Source: Polyangiaceae bacterium
Lineage (GTDB): Bacteria; Myxococcota_A; Polyangia; Polyangiales; Polyangiaceae
Assembly (NCBI GenBank): GCA_025353725.1
Contig: JANXOF010000040.1
Coordinates: forward strand, 1-64,000
Direction of reading: 5' to 3'
DNA: 64,000 nt
Shown: piece by piece, positions 52,255 to 60,630 of the stretch
Layout of the letters: every line of letters starts with the position of its first letter
How positions within the stretch are numbered: the stretch's first letter is position 1
Translations under genes and position numbers: made by a program
The notes under the pieces: model-generated
Database searches by the model: none
What the model saw: only the letters and a program-made list of their open reading frames with translations
Told to the model about the DNA's origin: nothing

Positions 52255-53355
52255 TTAGCGAGCGAGTGCGCCGTGTAGGAACTCGCCAACCAACGCGAGC
52301 ACTTCGGTCCGACGCGAGAAGAAAAGGAAATGATCTTCGCCCTCGTAAGCGTGAGTCGAGACGCGAAGCCCGGCCCGCATCAGCGCGGCAGCCGCTTCGA
52401 CCTCGTCGGCGCTCGGGATTCGGTCGTCCTGCAACCCGTAGACGACAAGCGCGGGCAGGGTCTTGTCGGGGGGTATCGCGACGGTATCGATGACGTCAAC
52501 CTCGAGAACGGCCGAAAGGGCGACCACCGCGCGGTAGGCCTCCACTCGCTCAGCCAGAACGCGCGTTAGCCCACGGCCTCCGTTGGCGAGGGCAGCGAGG
52601 ACGACGCGGTCGGGATCGGCCCCCAAAACGTCAACCGCGTAGCGGCGCGCGCGTTCGGCAGCCGCCGTGCCTCCGTCGTGCTGCCAGTGTCCAAATCCGA
52701 AACTCGGCGCCACAAGAACGAGTCTCTCGCGCTCGGCAACGCTTGCGACGAGGTGCGTGTAGACTTTAAAGTTGCCGGCGCTCCTGTGGAGAAACACAAG
52801 AGCACCGAGTCGCTCGGTTTTCGAATGACGAGGGATATACGCGTAAAGATGACCCGAATCGCGGTCGTCGTAAGCATAGCTCATCGCCGATCCGAGCTCT
52901 AAAAACGCCGGCTCGGCGTCCATCGCGCGGTAGACGGAAACGGTGAGTGCGCGCACGCTGGAGGCCGAAGACGTCGTCAGCAAGGGGTCTACGGCCGGTG
53001 CAAGGTAGCTCCCAAACTTCATCTGGTTGATCTCGGGAATCACGTTTGCGAGGCTGTAACGAGGATACGGATTGGATGCTGTGTACACGCTCCTCACCTC
53101 TCCCTCCGCGTTGCCGTTGGGAGTCCGCAGGAGCGCGAGCGCTCCGCAAGCGAGACTGAAGAGCGCGAGTCCTGCGCCCGAGCGCCGTTGCGCGCGCAGG
53201 AGGGCGGCCGAAGACGATAGAGCACCAAGCACCGCAAGAACGACGAGGCGCGCGCTCCAGGACTCCGCGACCGGGAGGTAAAGGAGCGCTGGCGATCCAA
53301 ACGCGACCCATGCAAGTCCCCACGCACACCACGCGGCTCGATCAAGGCCCTTCAT
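52255..53355 (-). CDS. membrane protein with alpha/beta-hydrolase fold lacking the nucleophile serine
   Basis: A 366-aa protein. Two to three N-terminal hydrophobic segments cover residues 10-75. The rest is a PHB-depolymerase/esterase-D-like hydrolase: YAYIPRHSKTERLGALVFLH, VAPSFGFGHW, the elbow VVLAALANGGRG, LPALVVYGLQDDRIPSADE with D310/D311 and GEDHFLFF with H342. The elbow would normally read GxSxG; here the nucleophile position is A257. The Asp and His are kept, so it is likely a non-catalytic binding protein or uses different chemistry. ATG at 53355 is chosen; longer open frame upstream does not look coding. Confidence 0.7.
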   Translation of the reverse strand: MKGLDRAAWCAWGLAWVAFGSPALLYLPVAESWSARLVVLAVLGALSSSAALLRAQRRSGAGLALFSLACGALALLRTPNGNAEGEVRSVYTASNPYPRYSLANVIPEINQMKFGSYLAPAVDPLLTTSSASSVRALTVSVYRAMDAEPAFLELGSAMSYAYDDRDSGHLYAYIPRHSKTERLGALVFLHRSAGNFKVYTHLVASVAERERLVLVAPSFGFGHWQHDGGTAAAERARRYAVDVLGADPDRVVLAALANGGRGLTRVLAERVEAYRAVVALSAVLEVDVIDTVAIPPDKTLPALVVYGLQDDRIPSADEVEAAAALMRAGLRVSTHAYEGEDHFLFFSRRTEVLALVGEFLHGALAR

Positions 53356-53806
53356 CACATAAAAATGAACCGCGAGACCGCCTCTGGCACTCGCTTTGAG
53401 GCCCAACGGTCGACATCGGCACGCGAGCGGTGAGGTCAGCAAAAAAGGCCGACTATTTGCGGCGTTGAACATTGAGGTCGAAAGCTCCTGAAGCAACGGC
53501 CCCCGAGATCACCGGACGCAAATCGACCTTACCCGCCTAATCCACGCGATCTCAGAGCCGCTCGTACTGGACTCCAATGCGAATCGACGGGGGCCACGAC
53601 GCTTGGGGATAGGCGTCGAGCGGCGGAGGTGTTCTCGACGCTTTGGAGTGTTCCTGGAAGTGCGGTGCCGTCTGTGCCGCCGCCTGGAAGCCGCTCGGAT
53701 TCGCGACGTTCCCGTCCCCCGCCCCGCGTCGAGGCGCACGCGACGAAGGTGAGTGTTCGACCACTTCAAACGCCGTCCCCCCCCTGGTGGAGTAGAGTCT
53801 AGGGCG
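53356..53806. other. intergenic, divergent promoters expected
   Basis: No convincing gene. The stretch separates the minus-strand hydrolase-like gene from the plus-strand MscS gene and should carry both promoters. A run of cytosines precedes GGTGGAG upstream of the mscS start; otherwise nothing stands out. Confidence 0.4.
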
Positions 53807-55417
53807 ATGAGTTTCGGCCGCTCGCTTTCGATCATCGCGCTCGCCTTTGCGCTCGTGTTCGGCGCTGGGCATACGGCCAACGCGCAACTCTTCCGGACGG
53901 CAACGGCATCGAACGTCGCAAACCAACCCGCGACCGACAACCGCACCGAAGACGAAGCGCCCGATTCGCCCCGCGCGAGCATGCGGGCGTTTGTCGATCT
54001 TTGCGATCGCGGACGGTTCGAGGAGGCGTCACGCTATATCGACGTTCCGAAAGGGGCTGAAAAGCGTGCGTCCGAGCTAGCGCGGAAGGTTTCCGAGGTG
54101 CTTCAAGACCGCCTTTGGATTGACCCTTCGACTCTCTCGCCCCTCGCGCAGGGCAGAAAAGACGACTCGCTACCCGCAGCCACGGAGGAGCTGGGGAAAA
54201 TCGACAGTCTCAAAGGCCATGCGTTCGCAATACGGATCGTGCGCCGCGAGGGTCGGTCGCCTGAGGATGAAGCGCGCTGGGTGTTCACGCAAGCGAGCGT
54301 GCTTGGCGTCGAGACCGTGCATGCTTCGCTGCGGGGCGGTTGGGTACGAGCTCACTTGCCGGCGCCGCTGCTGCTTCAGGGACCGAAGACTCTTGCGTAT
54401 TGGCAATGGCTCGCGATTCCGATTCTTGGGCTCGCGTGTGCCGTGCTCGGGCGCTTGCTCACGTCCGTCGCCTCCGCGGGCGCAAAGCGGTTGACGGTCC
54501 GTTGGGACTGGAGTGCGCGGGTCCTTCCTCGCCTCCGTCGGCCGGTGACCACGGCCTTTGCGCTCGGACTTTTTTGGTCGCTCGTGCCGTGGCTCACGCT
54601 AACGTTGCGGGCCGAAGACTTCGTCGAGCGTGTTCTCCGCGCGCTTGGGTACCTCGCGTTCTTCTGGGCGCTCGTTCGTGCGGTCACGGTCGCGGGCGAC
54701 CTGGTGGCCGAGACGGCGTGGTCCGCGTCGCGCCCTAACGTGCGTTCAATGTCGAGCATTGGCGTGCGGCTGGGCAAAGTCGTCGTGGGCGCCTTCGCCT
54801 TGATGGTTGCGCTTTCCGAGGTCGGTTATCCGGTTACGACCGTCGTGGCGGGGCTCGGCATTGGCGGAGTCGCACTCGCTCTCGCGGCTCAGAAAACCGT
54901 CGAAAACCTCTTTGGTTCCCTCTCGATTCTCGTCGATCAACCGTTTAGCGTCGGCGACACGATTCGCGTCGACGGCGTGGAAGGCAGCGTCGAGATCATT
55001 GGTCTCCGCTCGACACGTCTCCGCACGGTGGAGCGCACCCTTGTTATCCTCCCGAACGGAAAGCTCGCCGACATGCGCATCGAGTCGTTGGGCGCGCGCG
55101 ACAGAATTCGGTTCTCGACCAAGCTTGCGCTCCGCCGCGACACGGAACCCGCACAAATCGAGGCCTTAGTCGTAAGCCTCCGTCAAGCTCTCGCCGCCCA
55201 TTCGCTGGTGCGCCCCGCGGAAGCGTTGGTGCGCTTATCCGGCATCGGCGAATGGTCGTTTGATATCGAAGTAGCCGCCCCAATCGAGACCCGCGACGCG
55301 AACGAGTTTGCGGTCGCGCGGGAGGAGTTGCTCCTTATTTGCGTTCGTGAGGTTCATAAATCCGGCGCCAAGCTCGCGGTTCCAACGCGCTACGTTACAC
55401 GCGCCCCCGAGGGTTGA
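53807..55417 (+). CDS. MscS-family mechanosensitive channel with extracytoplasmic N-domain
   Basis: A 536-aa protein. A signal sequence (SLSIIALAFALVFGAGHTANA) exports an N-terminal domain of about 150 residues. Four or more membrane helices follow. The MscS core begins with LGIGGVALALAAQKTVENLFGS, then ILVDQPFSVGDTI and VEGSVEIIGLRSTRLRTVERTLVILPNGKL, the pore-lining helix and beta-domain of the channel. It would release solutes under osmotic downshock. ATG at 53807 is 18 codons inside a longer frame and is preferred because the signal peptide follows directly. The 3' end overlaps a convergent protease gene. Confidence 0.88.
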   Translation: MSFGRSLSIIALAFALVFGAGHTANAQLFRTATASNVANQPATDNRTEDEAPDSPRASMRAFVDLCDRGRFEEASRYIDVPKGAEKRASELARKVSEVLQDRLWIDPSTLSPLAQGRKDDSLPAATEELGKIDSLKGHAFAIRIVRREGRSPEDEARWVFTQASVLGVETVHASLRGGWVRAHLPAPLLLQGPKTLAYWQWLAIPILGLACAVLGRLLTSVASAGAKRLTVRWDWSARVLPRLRRPVTTAFALGLFWSLVPWLTLTLRAEDFVERVLRALGYLAFFWALVRAVTVAGDLVAETAWSASRPNVRSMSSIGVRLGKVVVGAFALMVALSEVGYPVTTVVAGLGIGGVALALAAQKTVENLFGSLSILVDQPFSVGDTIRVDGVEGSVEIIGLRSTRLRTVERTLVILPNGKLADMRIESLGARDRIRFSTKLALRRDTEPAQIEALVVSLRQALAAHSLVRPAEALVRLSGIGEWSFDIEVAAPIETRDANEFAVAREELLLICVREVHKSGAKLAVPTRYVTRAPEG

Positions 55418-56562
55418 GGTAATGAGTCCACGGGGACGACTGCCCGCGACCGTTTCGACCCGCGACCACGATCACCATGTCGCCTTCCGCGTGAACCTCG
55501 TCGGCGAGCGCGCGCTATGCCCAAAAGTGCACCCACGGTCGCTCCCTCCGGCAGCCAAAACTCCGTCGCGCCACCCTCCGCGCGCGCGGCGCCGACCATC
55601 GCGCAACCGCGCGCCGAACTTTCCGGCGGAGCGGCGCAGGAATGATCCGCGCACGAAGTGGAGCATCCCCCGTCGGCGCACGGCCCAGCATCCGTAGTCT
55701 CGCCCACGAACCGAGGAATTTCGCCCGCTGCGACGTAAGCGGCTTCGATGAGTTTGCGGTGGGGGGCGAACGTCATGAACACATTGCGGCTCTCTTCGAG
55801 AGTGCAAGACCTTCCCTCGATTCGCGAGTACACGCCAAGCAACGAAGCGCCAACCATGGCCCCAGACCCGCTGTCGCCGAAACACACCGTGCGACCGCGA
55901 ATGGCAAACGTGTTCGGCGGTATTCGCCCGGGTCCTACTTCGTCAACGCGCACCTCGCGGAGTGAAAATCGTCGGTCGGGAAGCGTGGTTTCCGTCTCCG
56001 CCCGAAGGCCCCAGCCCGTGATGTCTACCGTCACGCCTAAGTGAGGCGGGCGTAGGTCGAGCGCCAGAGACGCACTCTCCAACCGGTCCGCTAGCACGAC
56101 GACAGCGACGTCATTGCGACACGTCGTGATATCGGTAGGTAAAAAGAGAGCGCTCGCTTGAATCCGGCGCGCGGTCGACCGGCTGTCGCCGAACCCGACG
56201 CGAACCGCGCTCGGTGTCACCGCCCGCTGCTCCTTGCCCAAAAGCGCGGACGGGTCGCTGAGTTCCCCGTCGGCCGTGCACTCTGGAAGACCCGTGAGCC
56301 TTGGCACGAGAAAGCAATGGCGCGCGCTTATCACGACGTTGGGCGCTACGAGCGTCCCAGAGCAATTGAGCGGCTGGTTTGGCGCATCCGACTCTGTCTC
56401 GATAAAGACGGCGGTGGCCATCGCGTCTCCTGATTCGCCCGCGACAACCGCCAACGCCACCGACCCAGCCGCGGAATCGGGTTCCGGGAGCGGGCGAGTA
56501 TGGCCTTGACCCGTGCATGCCGCGGCGCCAACGAGCGCGAGGGCTAAAACCCTACGAAGCAA
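55390..56562 (-). CDS. secreted trypsin-like serine protease, lipoprotein
   Basis: A 390-aa S1-family protease. A signal with GAAACTGQG at residues 12-20 suggests lipidation at C16. Catalytic His is in ISARHCFL, Asp in CRNDVAVVVL, and Ser in VCFGDSGSGAMV, all in order with paired cysteines. The C-terminus has a Cys-rich stretch, then GCAMVGA, a weakly hydrophobic patch and an Arg-rich tail, loosely reminiscent of MYXO-CTERM sorting signals but with a poor membrane segment. The start overlaps the end of the binding-protein gene upstream, so they are co-translated. Confidence 0.85.
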   Translation of the reverse strand: MLRRVLALALVGAAACTGQGHTRPLPEPDSAAGSVALAVVAGESGDAMATAVFIETESDAPNQPLNCSGTLVAPNVVISARHCFLVPRLTGLPECTADGELSDPSALLGKEQRAVTPSAVRVGFGDSRSTARRIQASALFLPTDITTCRNDVAVVVLADRLESASLALDLRPPHLGVTVDITGWGLRAETETTLPDRRFSLREVRVDEVGPGRIPPNTFAIRGRTVCFGDSGSGAMVGASLLGVYSRIEGRSCTLEESRNVFMTFAPHRKLIEAAYVAAGEIPRFVGETTDAGPCADGGCSTSCADHSCAAPPESSARGCAMVGAARAEGGATEFWLPEGATVGALLGIARARRRGSRGRRHGDRGRGSKRSRAVVPVDSLPQPSGARVT

Positions 56563-58247
56563 TCGAAGTCTCCGTCTAGCGCCTGGGTCGTAGAGTTGAA
56601 TCGGAGCACATCGTACCGTGGGCCGTAAACCGGTCCTTCCCTTGTGTAACAGTACACAGCACCCACGCTTCGCTGAGCGCCTGAGCGCGTATCAAAATTG
56701 GGCGTACCGAGACTCCCCTGGAAGGTTACTCCAGTCGAGGAATTAGCGATCGTGACGAATGCGTCCGAGATGTTTTTTACCGTTCCCGGATAGACCGTCG
56801 GCCCATCAAGGAGCTTTCTGACTCCGTTCGCGATGTCGGGGCCCGTCACAGAACCGGCCTGGGCCGCGAAGGCGCCATAAACCATCCAGTACATCGCGTC
56901 GTAGAAGTTCTCTGTCGCGCGATACTCTACTTGGGATACCTGCGGATACTTGTCCGCAAACCGCGCGAGGTACCGGGTGTACTGGTCTTTGTTGTCCGCG
57001 CCGGCGTACTGAACTCCGACGAATCGCTTCCGCTTCTCCTCGCCACTTTGAACCGTACCGTCACCGAGAAAAGCAAGCAGTGGTCCGTTCGATGCATTCC
57101 GTACGGACAGAACGTACCTCGGCGCGTTCGCAGCCCCAAGGTCTGCCGCCAGGCGACGGTCAATCAAAGGAAGGATCTGTCCGGTTTCGGAGGCCGTAAG
57201 GGAGACGATGACGTGCGGACGGAACGCCACAATCTTATCGATGCTTTCGGCAAACGTTGCGTTCGACGTAGTTTCAAGGGACGGCACCTTGACGGCTAAA
57301 AAGCGCGCGGGCAAGGCCGTCTCGTTCGCGGCGACGGTACCGCCATTAAAGACGATAGTGTCTTTGACGACCGCGGCGATGGCCTCTTCCGTCGGGGACT
57401 CTGACGTGACCAGCGCGAGCCGCAGGGGCCCGACGAATTGTGGCTGGGCCTGAACGACCCGCTCGACCCGCGCAATAAGAGGTTTATAGGCCTTTGCGAC
57501 GTCTTCCGGTGTTCCGAGCAGATGCCACAAGAGCTTTTTCGCGTCGACACGCTTTAATGCCTCGGTCGTGTCCTGGGGATTTAGCGTGAAGACGTTTGCG
57601 GGCAGAAGGTAGTCCTGAAAGAGACGCGTCATGTCCGTCTGCGAGAACAGGGTGAGCACCCCAGGTACCTGAAGCGTCTGCGCGAGGTGCTTCACGCCGG
57701 CTTCGACGCGCGCCGGATCGCTGTCGCAGAAGACCACCGCCACCGGACGCCGCGGTCCAAGCCCGGCGGGCAATCCGCCTGCCTTCCGCACCTCGTCGAG
57801 GGCAAGCTGGTACGCTAAGGCGATGGGCTTGGTCAGCGCAGCAGCTCCGCCCAGCGGCAGAAACGCGCCCAGCAAGACCGTGGCATCGTTTCCGACCTCT
57901 GGAGAGGGCAGCGGCGCGACATAGTCGCAAGCGCCAGGAAGCTTCAACCCGACACACCGACCGCGTAAGCAGCGAAAGGGCTCCCCGAAGTTCGCGTCGA
58001 TGCATTGCTGATGGGTTACGCATTCGGCGCCGCCGTCCGTAGAGGAGGAGGCGTCCGCCGTCTCCGCGCGTGCCACGCACGTTCCTCCCGCGCAGCGAAG
58101 TCCGACGCCGAAGCGGTTGCACTCCGCATCGACGGCGCACTGGTCTACGGGAAAGTCCATCAAAAGCGTGCACGCGCAGGCCAACGCGGACAGCGCCACA
58201 ACGCAGGCAAGTCGCTGAGCGGCGGAAAGACGTGACGCCTGTTTCAT
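56544..58247 (-). CDS. type I periplasmic binding protein-like lipoprotein
   Basis: A 567-aa lipoprotein (lipobox ALACACTLL). It begins with two small cysteine modules (CAVDAECNRFGVGLRCAGGTC; CVTHQQCIDANFGEPFRCLRGRC). The body resembles branched-chain amino-acid/Leu-Ile-Val binding proteins (Peripla_BP type I): VLLGAFLPLGGAAALTKPIAL, VVFCDSDPARVEAGVKHL, VLTLFSQTDMTRL, RYVLSVRNASNGPLLAFL. No ABC transporter genes are nearby, so a sensor or scavenging role is likelier than uptake. Operonic with the preceding lipoprotein and following protease genes. Confidence 0.8.
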   Translation of the reverse strand: MKQASRLSAAQRLACVVALSALACACTLLMDFPVDQCAVDAECNRFGVGLRCAGGTCVARAETADASSSTDGGAECVTHQQCIDANFGEPFRCLRGRCVGLKLPGACDYVAPLPSPEVGNDATVLLGAFLPLGGAAALTKPIALAYQLALDEVRKAGGLPAGLGPRRPVAVVFCDSDPARVEAGVKHLAQTLQVPGVLTLFSQTDMTRLFQDYLLPANVFTLNPQDTTEALKRVDAKKLLWHLLGTPEDVAKAYKPLIARVERVVQAQPQFVGPLRLALVTSESPTEEAIAAVVKDTIVFNGGTVAANETALPARFLAVKVPSLETTSNATFAESIDKIVAFRPHVIVSLTASETGQILPLIDRRLAADLGAANAPRYVLSVRNASNGPLLAFLGDGTVQSGEEKRKRFVGVQYAGADNKDQYTRYLARFADKYPQVSQVEYRATENFYDAMYWMVYGAFAAQAGSVTGPDIANGVRKLLDGPTVYPGTVKNISDAFVTIANSSTGVTFQGSLGTPNFDTRSGAQRSVGAVYCYTREGPVYGPRYDVLRFNSTTQALDGDFDCFVGF

Positions 58248-58262
58248 TGGAACTCTCTCGAG

Positions 58263-59240
58263 CTATTCCAACGTGACGGCGTCGTCGGAATACGAGGCAC
58301 TCTCGAATCCCGCAGCGAGAACGAAATAGCGGCCGTTCGTTACGGAAACTTGCTTAAGGTCGCCCGCAGACAGATTCATCCGGCCGTCCGGAATAGCTCC
58401 TGCGACGCCGAGCTTCGCCTTGAAAGCCGCGAGGAGCGAGCGAGGAACAACACCTGCGCCGGCGCGGACTGGAAAGCCACACAAGACCCGCGCTTCGACA
58501 GCTTCGGTCGAGAACCCCGAGAGCTCGAGGATGACCTGGGCAGCGGACGACCCCGCATCGCCGGAGAGTGCAGGCGGCGTCCACTCTACTTTCCAATCTT
58601 CGGTCGACTTGATCACGAGACCGCCTGCGTCTGGCCGCTTCGGCGACAGAATCGTGACCTGTTTGAACGGCGCCACACGAAGCGTCGTCGCGGGCAGCGC
58701 GACCACACCAGGAGCTCCGGCAGACTCGATCTGAAGGCGCGAGCCTGACCCCGGCTCGAAGAACTGACCGTCAGCCAGGAACGAGGCATAGCTTTTGTCC
58801 ACGTCGATAGGAACGTCGATTACGGAGGGCAAACCGCCCACCGCCCCGACGAAGTCGCCGCCAAGTTGCAGTTTGCCGGCGCCGGAGAAACCCTTCCCGA
58901 CGTTCTTCACAATCGCGGAGCAAATGTCGCCGTAGCGGATGACGAAATCGTCGACGGTAAAGGTACCGACGACACTTGTCTCATCGATCACAAGGCGTGC
59001 ACTCGTCGTCGTCTCCGTCGTAATGGTTATCGCGACGGCCGCATCCCCACTGTCGGGAGCTTCGACGCCGCCGTCCGTTGGAACGACCGGGGGCTTGTCA
59101 ACGGAGCCGTCCACCCGACTGCCCGCGTCAGACGTTGAAGCCTGACCATCGACCTTTGAGTCGCTGCAGGCTCCGATGCCGAACCCTATTCCCGTGGTCG
59201 CAACGACTGAAAACGCGCCCAGCCAAGTCTGATATTTCAT
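58263..59240 (-). CDS. lipoprotein, unknown function
   Basis: A 325-aa exported protein; signal with GIGFGIGACSDSK (lipobox ending GAC) and a Ser/Gly/Asp/Pro linker. The mature part is strand-rich: IVKNVGKGFSGAGKLQLGG, GLPSVIDVPIDVDKSYASFLADG, FKQVTILSPKRPDAGG, LVIKSTEDWKVEWTP. No family recognised. ATG at 59240 (GAGAAG 9 bases upstream) is preferred over the ATG two codons earlier. It ends 15 bases before the binding-protein lipoprotein, suggesting the two act together at the envelope. Confidence 0.75.
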   Translation of the reverse strand: MKYQTWLGAFSVVATTGIGFGIGACSDSKVDGQASTSDAGSRVDGSVDKPPVVPTDGGVEAPDSGDAAVAITITTETTTSARLVIDETSVVGTFTVDDFVIRYGDICSAIVKNVGKGFSGAGKLQLGGDFVGAVGGLPSVIDVPIDVDKSYASFLADGQFFEPGSGSRLQIESAGAPGVVALPATTLRVAPFKQVTILSPKRPDAGGLVIKSTEDWKVEWTPPALSGDAGSSAAQVILELSGFSTEAVEARVLCGFPVRAGAGVVPRSLLAAFKAKLGVAGAIPDGRMNLSAGDLKQVSVTNGRYFVLAAGFESASYSDDAVTLE

Positions 59241-59317
59241 AACCATCTTCTCATTTGTATGGGAGAGCCCCGCCGGCCTCAGGTTACGCGTGGGAGGACG
59301 AGTTCTCCACCGTAATC

Positions 59318-60616
59318 TTACGGGCGTATCTGATTGAGCCCTTCGCTGTCACCGGAGTATGAAATTCGACTCGAAATAAACTTGGCGACAACGTAGGAGA
59401 GCGCAAGACCGACGGCCGAGATCGCGAGGGCGACAAGCAGGGTGCGCCACAAAGCGCTACGCGCCGGCTCAGTCTGGGCCTGCACGTCGGGTACAACGCC
59501 ACCCGTCGGCGAGACGTCCGGTTTAGGGAGCATCGATGGCGTGATGTGAAGCGTTATGTGTTCGCTGTCTTCTTCGTTTTTGTGCGAGATATCCGCCCCA
59601 AGCGTTCGTGGCTTTCCCGGCTGCGAGGGCATACGCGCCCTAAACCTTCGCAGCGCAGAGTCCACCTCCGTCGTGTCGGTCGGAGTGCCATCCGTGAGGC
59701 CCTGTAACCGCTCCGTGAGACGGGAGCGGGCTTCCCCCGCAAACGGGAGAAGTGCCTTCGCATACTCAAGGATTGTCTGGAATCTCTCCTCAGCCTTCGG
59801 TCGACTCGCGCGGCTTACGGCCTCCTCTAAGTCGGAAGAAGCATTCGGAAGAAAGTCGCGGACCGGTCTACGGACGTTCGACATCGTCGCGCGAACCACG
59901 TCAATGAGCTGCCGACTCTTCATTTCGATCGGGAATTGACCGGTCATTAGTTGAAATGTCATAATCCCGAGGGAATAGATGTCGCATCTCGCATCGGCAT
60001 TTCGAGACGCAAGCATCTGCTCCGGCGCCATATAGATAGGCGTGCCAACCATCGTTCCAGCTCCCGTGAGAGCCGTCATGTGCTCTTCGGTTCCGAGAAG
60101 CTTGCTGACGCCGAAATCCAGAACTTTGAGCACCTCGCCTCCCTTCCGGCGCGTGACGAAGCAATTCCCGAGCTTGAGATCGCGGTGAACAATGCCGCGG
60201 ACGTGCGCGAGATGAAGTCCTATGGAGGCTTGAATCATAAGGGTCGCTGCACGATCAATCTCGAGACGGCCCTCGCGACGGTAAATCGCGCTGAGCTCCT
60301 CTCCGTGAAGGAGCTCCATGACGATGAAGGGCATCCCGTCGGCCGTGACGGCGGCATCGTGGACCCGGACCACGTGCTCGCTTGGAATCGCGGCAGACGC
60401 GGCCGCCTCGCGGACAAAGCGACTTAGTGCACCTTCGGTTTTTAGGAAGGCGCGATGTACGAACTTGACGGCGACGTCCCTGTCTCCAACCGTATCTTTT
60501 GCGCGAAACACGACGCCCATTCCGCCCTTGCCGAGCATCGCGCCTAGCAAGTAGCGGCCTTCGACGAGCGACCCGTCGGCGAAGGGCTCAATTTCGATAG
60601 GGTGTGGTTCCGACAT
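59318..60616 (-). CDS. membrane Ser/Thr protein kinase (PknB-type)
   Basis: A 432-aa kinase. Glycine loop LGKGGMGVVFRA, VAIK-type lysine in VAVKFVH, catalytic loop IVHRDLKLGN, DFG in KVLDFGVSKLL and activation segment GTPIYMAPEQ are all intact. A juxtamembrane linker rich in Pro/Thr follows, and a single membrane helix (LLVALAISAVGLALSYVVA) near residue 400 leaves only a short outer tail, so there is no sensor domain. ATG at 60616 is chosen; the ATG six codons upstream would overlap the FHA-sigma54 gene. It sits directly downstream of that activator, a likely phosphorylation target via the FHA domain. Confidence 0.9.
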   Translation of the reverse strand: MSEPHPIEIEPFADGSLVEGRYLLGAMLGKGGMGVVFRAKDTVGDRDVAVKFVHRAFLKTEGALSRFVREAAASAAIPSEHVVRVHDAAVTADGMPFIVMELLHGEELSAIYRREGRLEIDRAATLMIQASIGLHLAHVRGIVHRDLKLGNCFVTRRKGGEVLKVLDFGVSKLLGTEEHMTALTGAGTMVGTPIYMAPEQMLASRNADARCDIYSLGIMTFQLMTGQFPIEMKSRQLIDVVRATMSNVRRPVRDFLPNASSDLEEAVSRASRPKAEERFQTILEYAKALLPFAGEARSRLTERLQGLTDGTPTDTTEVDSALRRFRARMPSQPGKPRTLGADISHKNEEDSEHITLHITPSMLPKPDVSPTGGVVPDVQAQTEPARSALWRTLLVALAISAVGLALSYVVAKFISSRISYSGDSEGLNQIRP

Positions 60617-60630
60617 AGGCTCCTCCACCC

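Noticed and set aside
55470-55600. MYXO-CTERM-like C-terminus of the serine protease
   Set aside because: A GCAMVGA and Arg-rich tail are present, but the segment between them is not hydrophobic enough for the canonical signal, so it is only mentioned as a weak resemblance.
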